Origin: JANNWF01 sp038205755
GTDB lineage: Bacteria; Pseudomonadota; Gammaproteobacteria; Xanthomonadales; Xanthomonadaceae
DNA: 64,000 bases
NCBI GenBank assembly: GCA_038205755.1
Contig: JBBRBN010000008.1
Coordinates: 1 to 64,000 of the forward strand
Direction: 5' to 3'
This document shows positions 63,334 to 64,000 of the stretch, in pieces; positions within the stretch are counted from its first letter, which is position 1; each line of letters begins with the position of its first letter. Under the pieces are notes generated by a model. The model worked only from the letters and a program-made list of their open reading frames with translations, did no database searches and was not told where the DNA came from. Made by a program: the position numbers and the translations under genes.

Positions 63334-63491
63334 GGGGCGAGATCCTTTTGTGGTCAGCCCGCGATTCTGGGCGATTGGACGAGACCGCACAATTGAGGTC
63401 GGCGGCGCCTCGGCTCTGCTCGGCGAACGATCCGACGCGCTCGCGGGAGCGCGACCCTCCATCCGTGCGCTGGCGCCGCGTCGCGGGACGC

Positions 63492-64000
63492 CTAGCGAGC
63501 CAGCCGCGCGGCCACTTCCTCGCCGATGGCAAGGCTGGAGGTCAGACCCGGCGACTCGATGCCGTACAGGTTGATCAGGCCGTCGATGCCGTGCACGGAC
63601 GCATCCTGGATGACGAAGTCGGGATTGTGCTGGCCCGGACCGACCAGCTTGGGTCGGATGCCGACGAAGTCCGGCTGCAGCGCATCGGGGTCGAGCGTCG
63701 GCCACCAGCGCTGGATGGCGGCGGCGAAGAGGTCGCGCTGGCTGTCGTCGAAACCATAGTCGACGCTGTCGCGATAGCGCAGGTCGGGCCCGAAGCGGGC
63801 GCGGCCGGCAAGATCGAAGCCCAAGTGCACGCCTAGCCCGCCCGGCTCGGGCAGCGGATAAATCAGGCGCGAGAACGGCACGCGGCCGCGCAGCGTGTAG
63901 TAGTGGCCAGCGCCGTAGTACAGGGTTGGGATGTGTTTGGCGGCCAGACCCGCCGTGGTGTGGGCAAGCGCAATCGCGCCAAGACCAGCGGCGTTGATCA
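63492..64000 (-). CDS. FAD-dependent oxidoreductase (DAO family), partial
   Basis: This is the C-terminal part of a gene that continues past the window end. The visible frame runs INAAGLGAIALAHTTAGLAA, LYYGAGHYYTLRG, FSRLIYPLPEPGGLGVHLGFDLAGRARFGPD and ends GLTSSLAIGEEVAARLAR. This resembles L-2-hydroxyglutarate oxidase-type (LhgO) members of the DAO family, including the closing flavin-contacting GIESPGLTSSLAIG. The FAD-binding N-terminus is outside the window. It is co-oriented with frmA, 158 bases upstream of it. Confidence 0.88.
   Translation of the reverse strand, partial: INAAGLGAIALAHTTAGLAAKHIPTLYYGAGHYYTLRGRVPFSRLIYPLPEPGGLGVHLGFDLAGRARFGPDLRYRDSVDYGFDDSQRDLFAAAIQRWWPTLDPDALQPDFVGIRPKLVGPGQHNPDFVIQDASVHGIDGLINLYGIESPGLTSSLAIGEEVAARLAR

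Overview
The window is GC-rich and densely coding, with little intergenic space. Gene content and order point to a gammaproteobacterium of the Xanthomonadales (Lysobacterales). Supporting signs are a SUF operon led by a xanthomonad-type Rrf2 regulator, the lptD-surA-pdxA-rsmA-apaG-apaH cluster, the rsmD/ftsY divergent pair, a coaD-yfhL-ggt run, secreted Lysobacter-type proteases with PPC and P domains, and xanthomonad-like REP elements. The assignment is by gene content only; no rRNA or tRNA gene was seen.

Layout. 1-5.9 kb: relic of a REP-associated tyrosine transposase, half of an interspersed repeat, a three-gene signalling operon (hybrid histidine kinase, REC-PAS regulator, Crp/Fnr factor), a truncated asparaginase and two unknown overlapping genes. 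6.3-11.1 kb: two secreted serine proteases (S1 lysyl-endopeptidase-like and S8 subtilisin-like) that share a C-terminal cassette. 11.4-18.1 kb: sufT, a small membrane protein, the three-subunit proton-translocating transhydrogenase pntA1-pntA2-pntB and a DUF1631 protein. 18.3-26.5 kb: nitroreductase, 5'-3' exonuclease, NUDIX, MAPEG, PhoX-like, TMEM43-like, DUF4920 and metallo-beta-lactamase-fold genes. 26.6-33.9 kb: ggt, yfhL, a lipoprotein gene, coaD, rsmD, ftsY, an AsmA-like gene, mutY and yggX. 33.9-42.5 kb: threonine synthase, Rieske protein, GNAT and the suf operon sufR-B-[MITE-like element]-C-D-S. 42.7-49.3 kb: lptD to apaH. 49.6-57.8 kb: a probable polyhydroxybutyrate (PHB) utilisation locus (GntP permease, divergent TonB receptor, PHB depolymerase lipoprotein) followed by an SSF-type hybrid sensor kinase. 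58.1-64 kb: PPK2, rhodanese-MoeB, UPF0149/SEC-C, and the glutathione-dependent formaldehyde pair fghA/frmA, ending in a partial FAD oxidoreductase.

How the parts work together. The suf genes, sufT, yggX, yfhL and the Rieske protein form a theme of iron-sulfur assembly and protection. lptD and surA serve outer-membrane assembly. The PHB locus would bring breakdown of an extracellular polyester, TonB-dependent uptake and inner-membrane transport together.

Most notable. (a) A roughly 170-bp interspersed repeat occurs in three full copies and one half copy. Its inner stem shows compensatory base changes between copies, and a RAYT relic lies beside the half copy. (b) A roughly 590-bp element with 50-bp imperfect inverted ends and a 15-unit hexamer array sits between sufB and sufC. 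(c) A perfect intrinsic terminator is embedded in the signal-peptide codons of the PHB depolymerase, whose start overlaps the stop of the TonB receptor.
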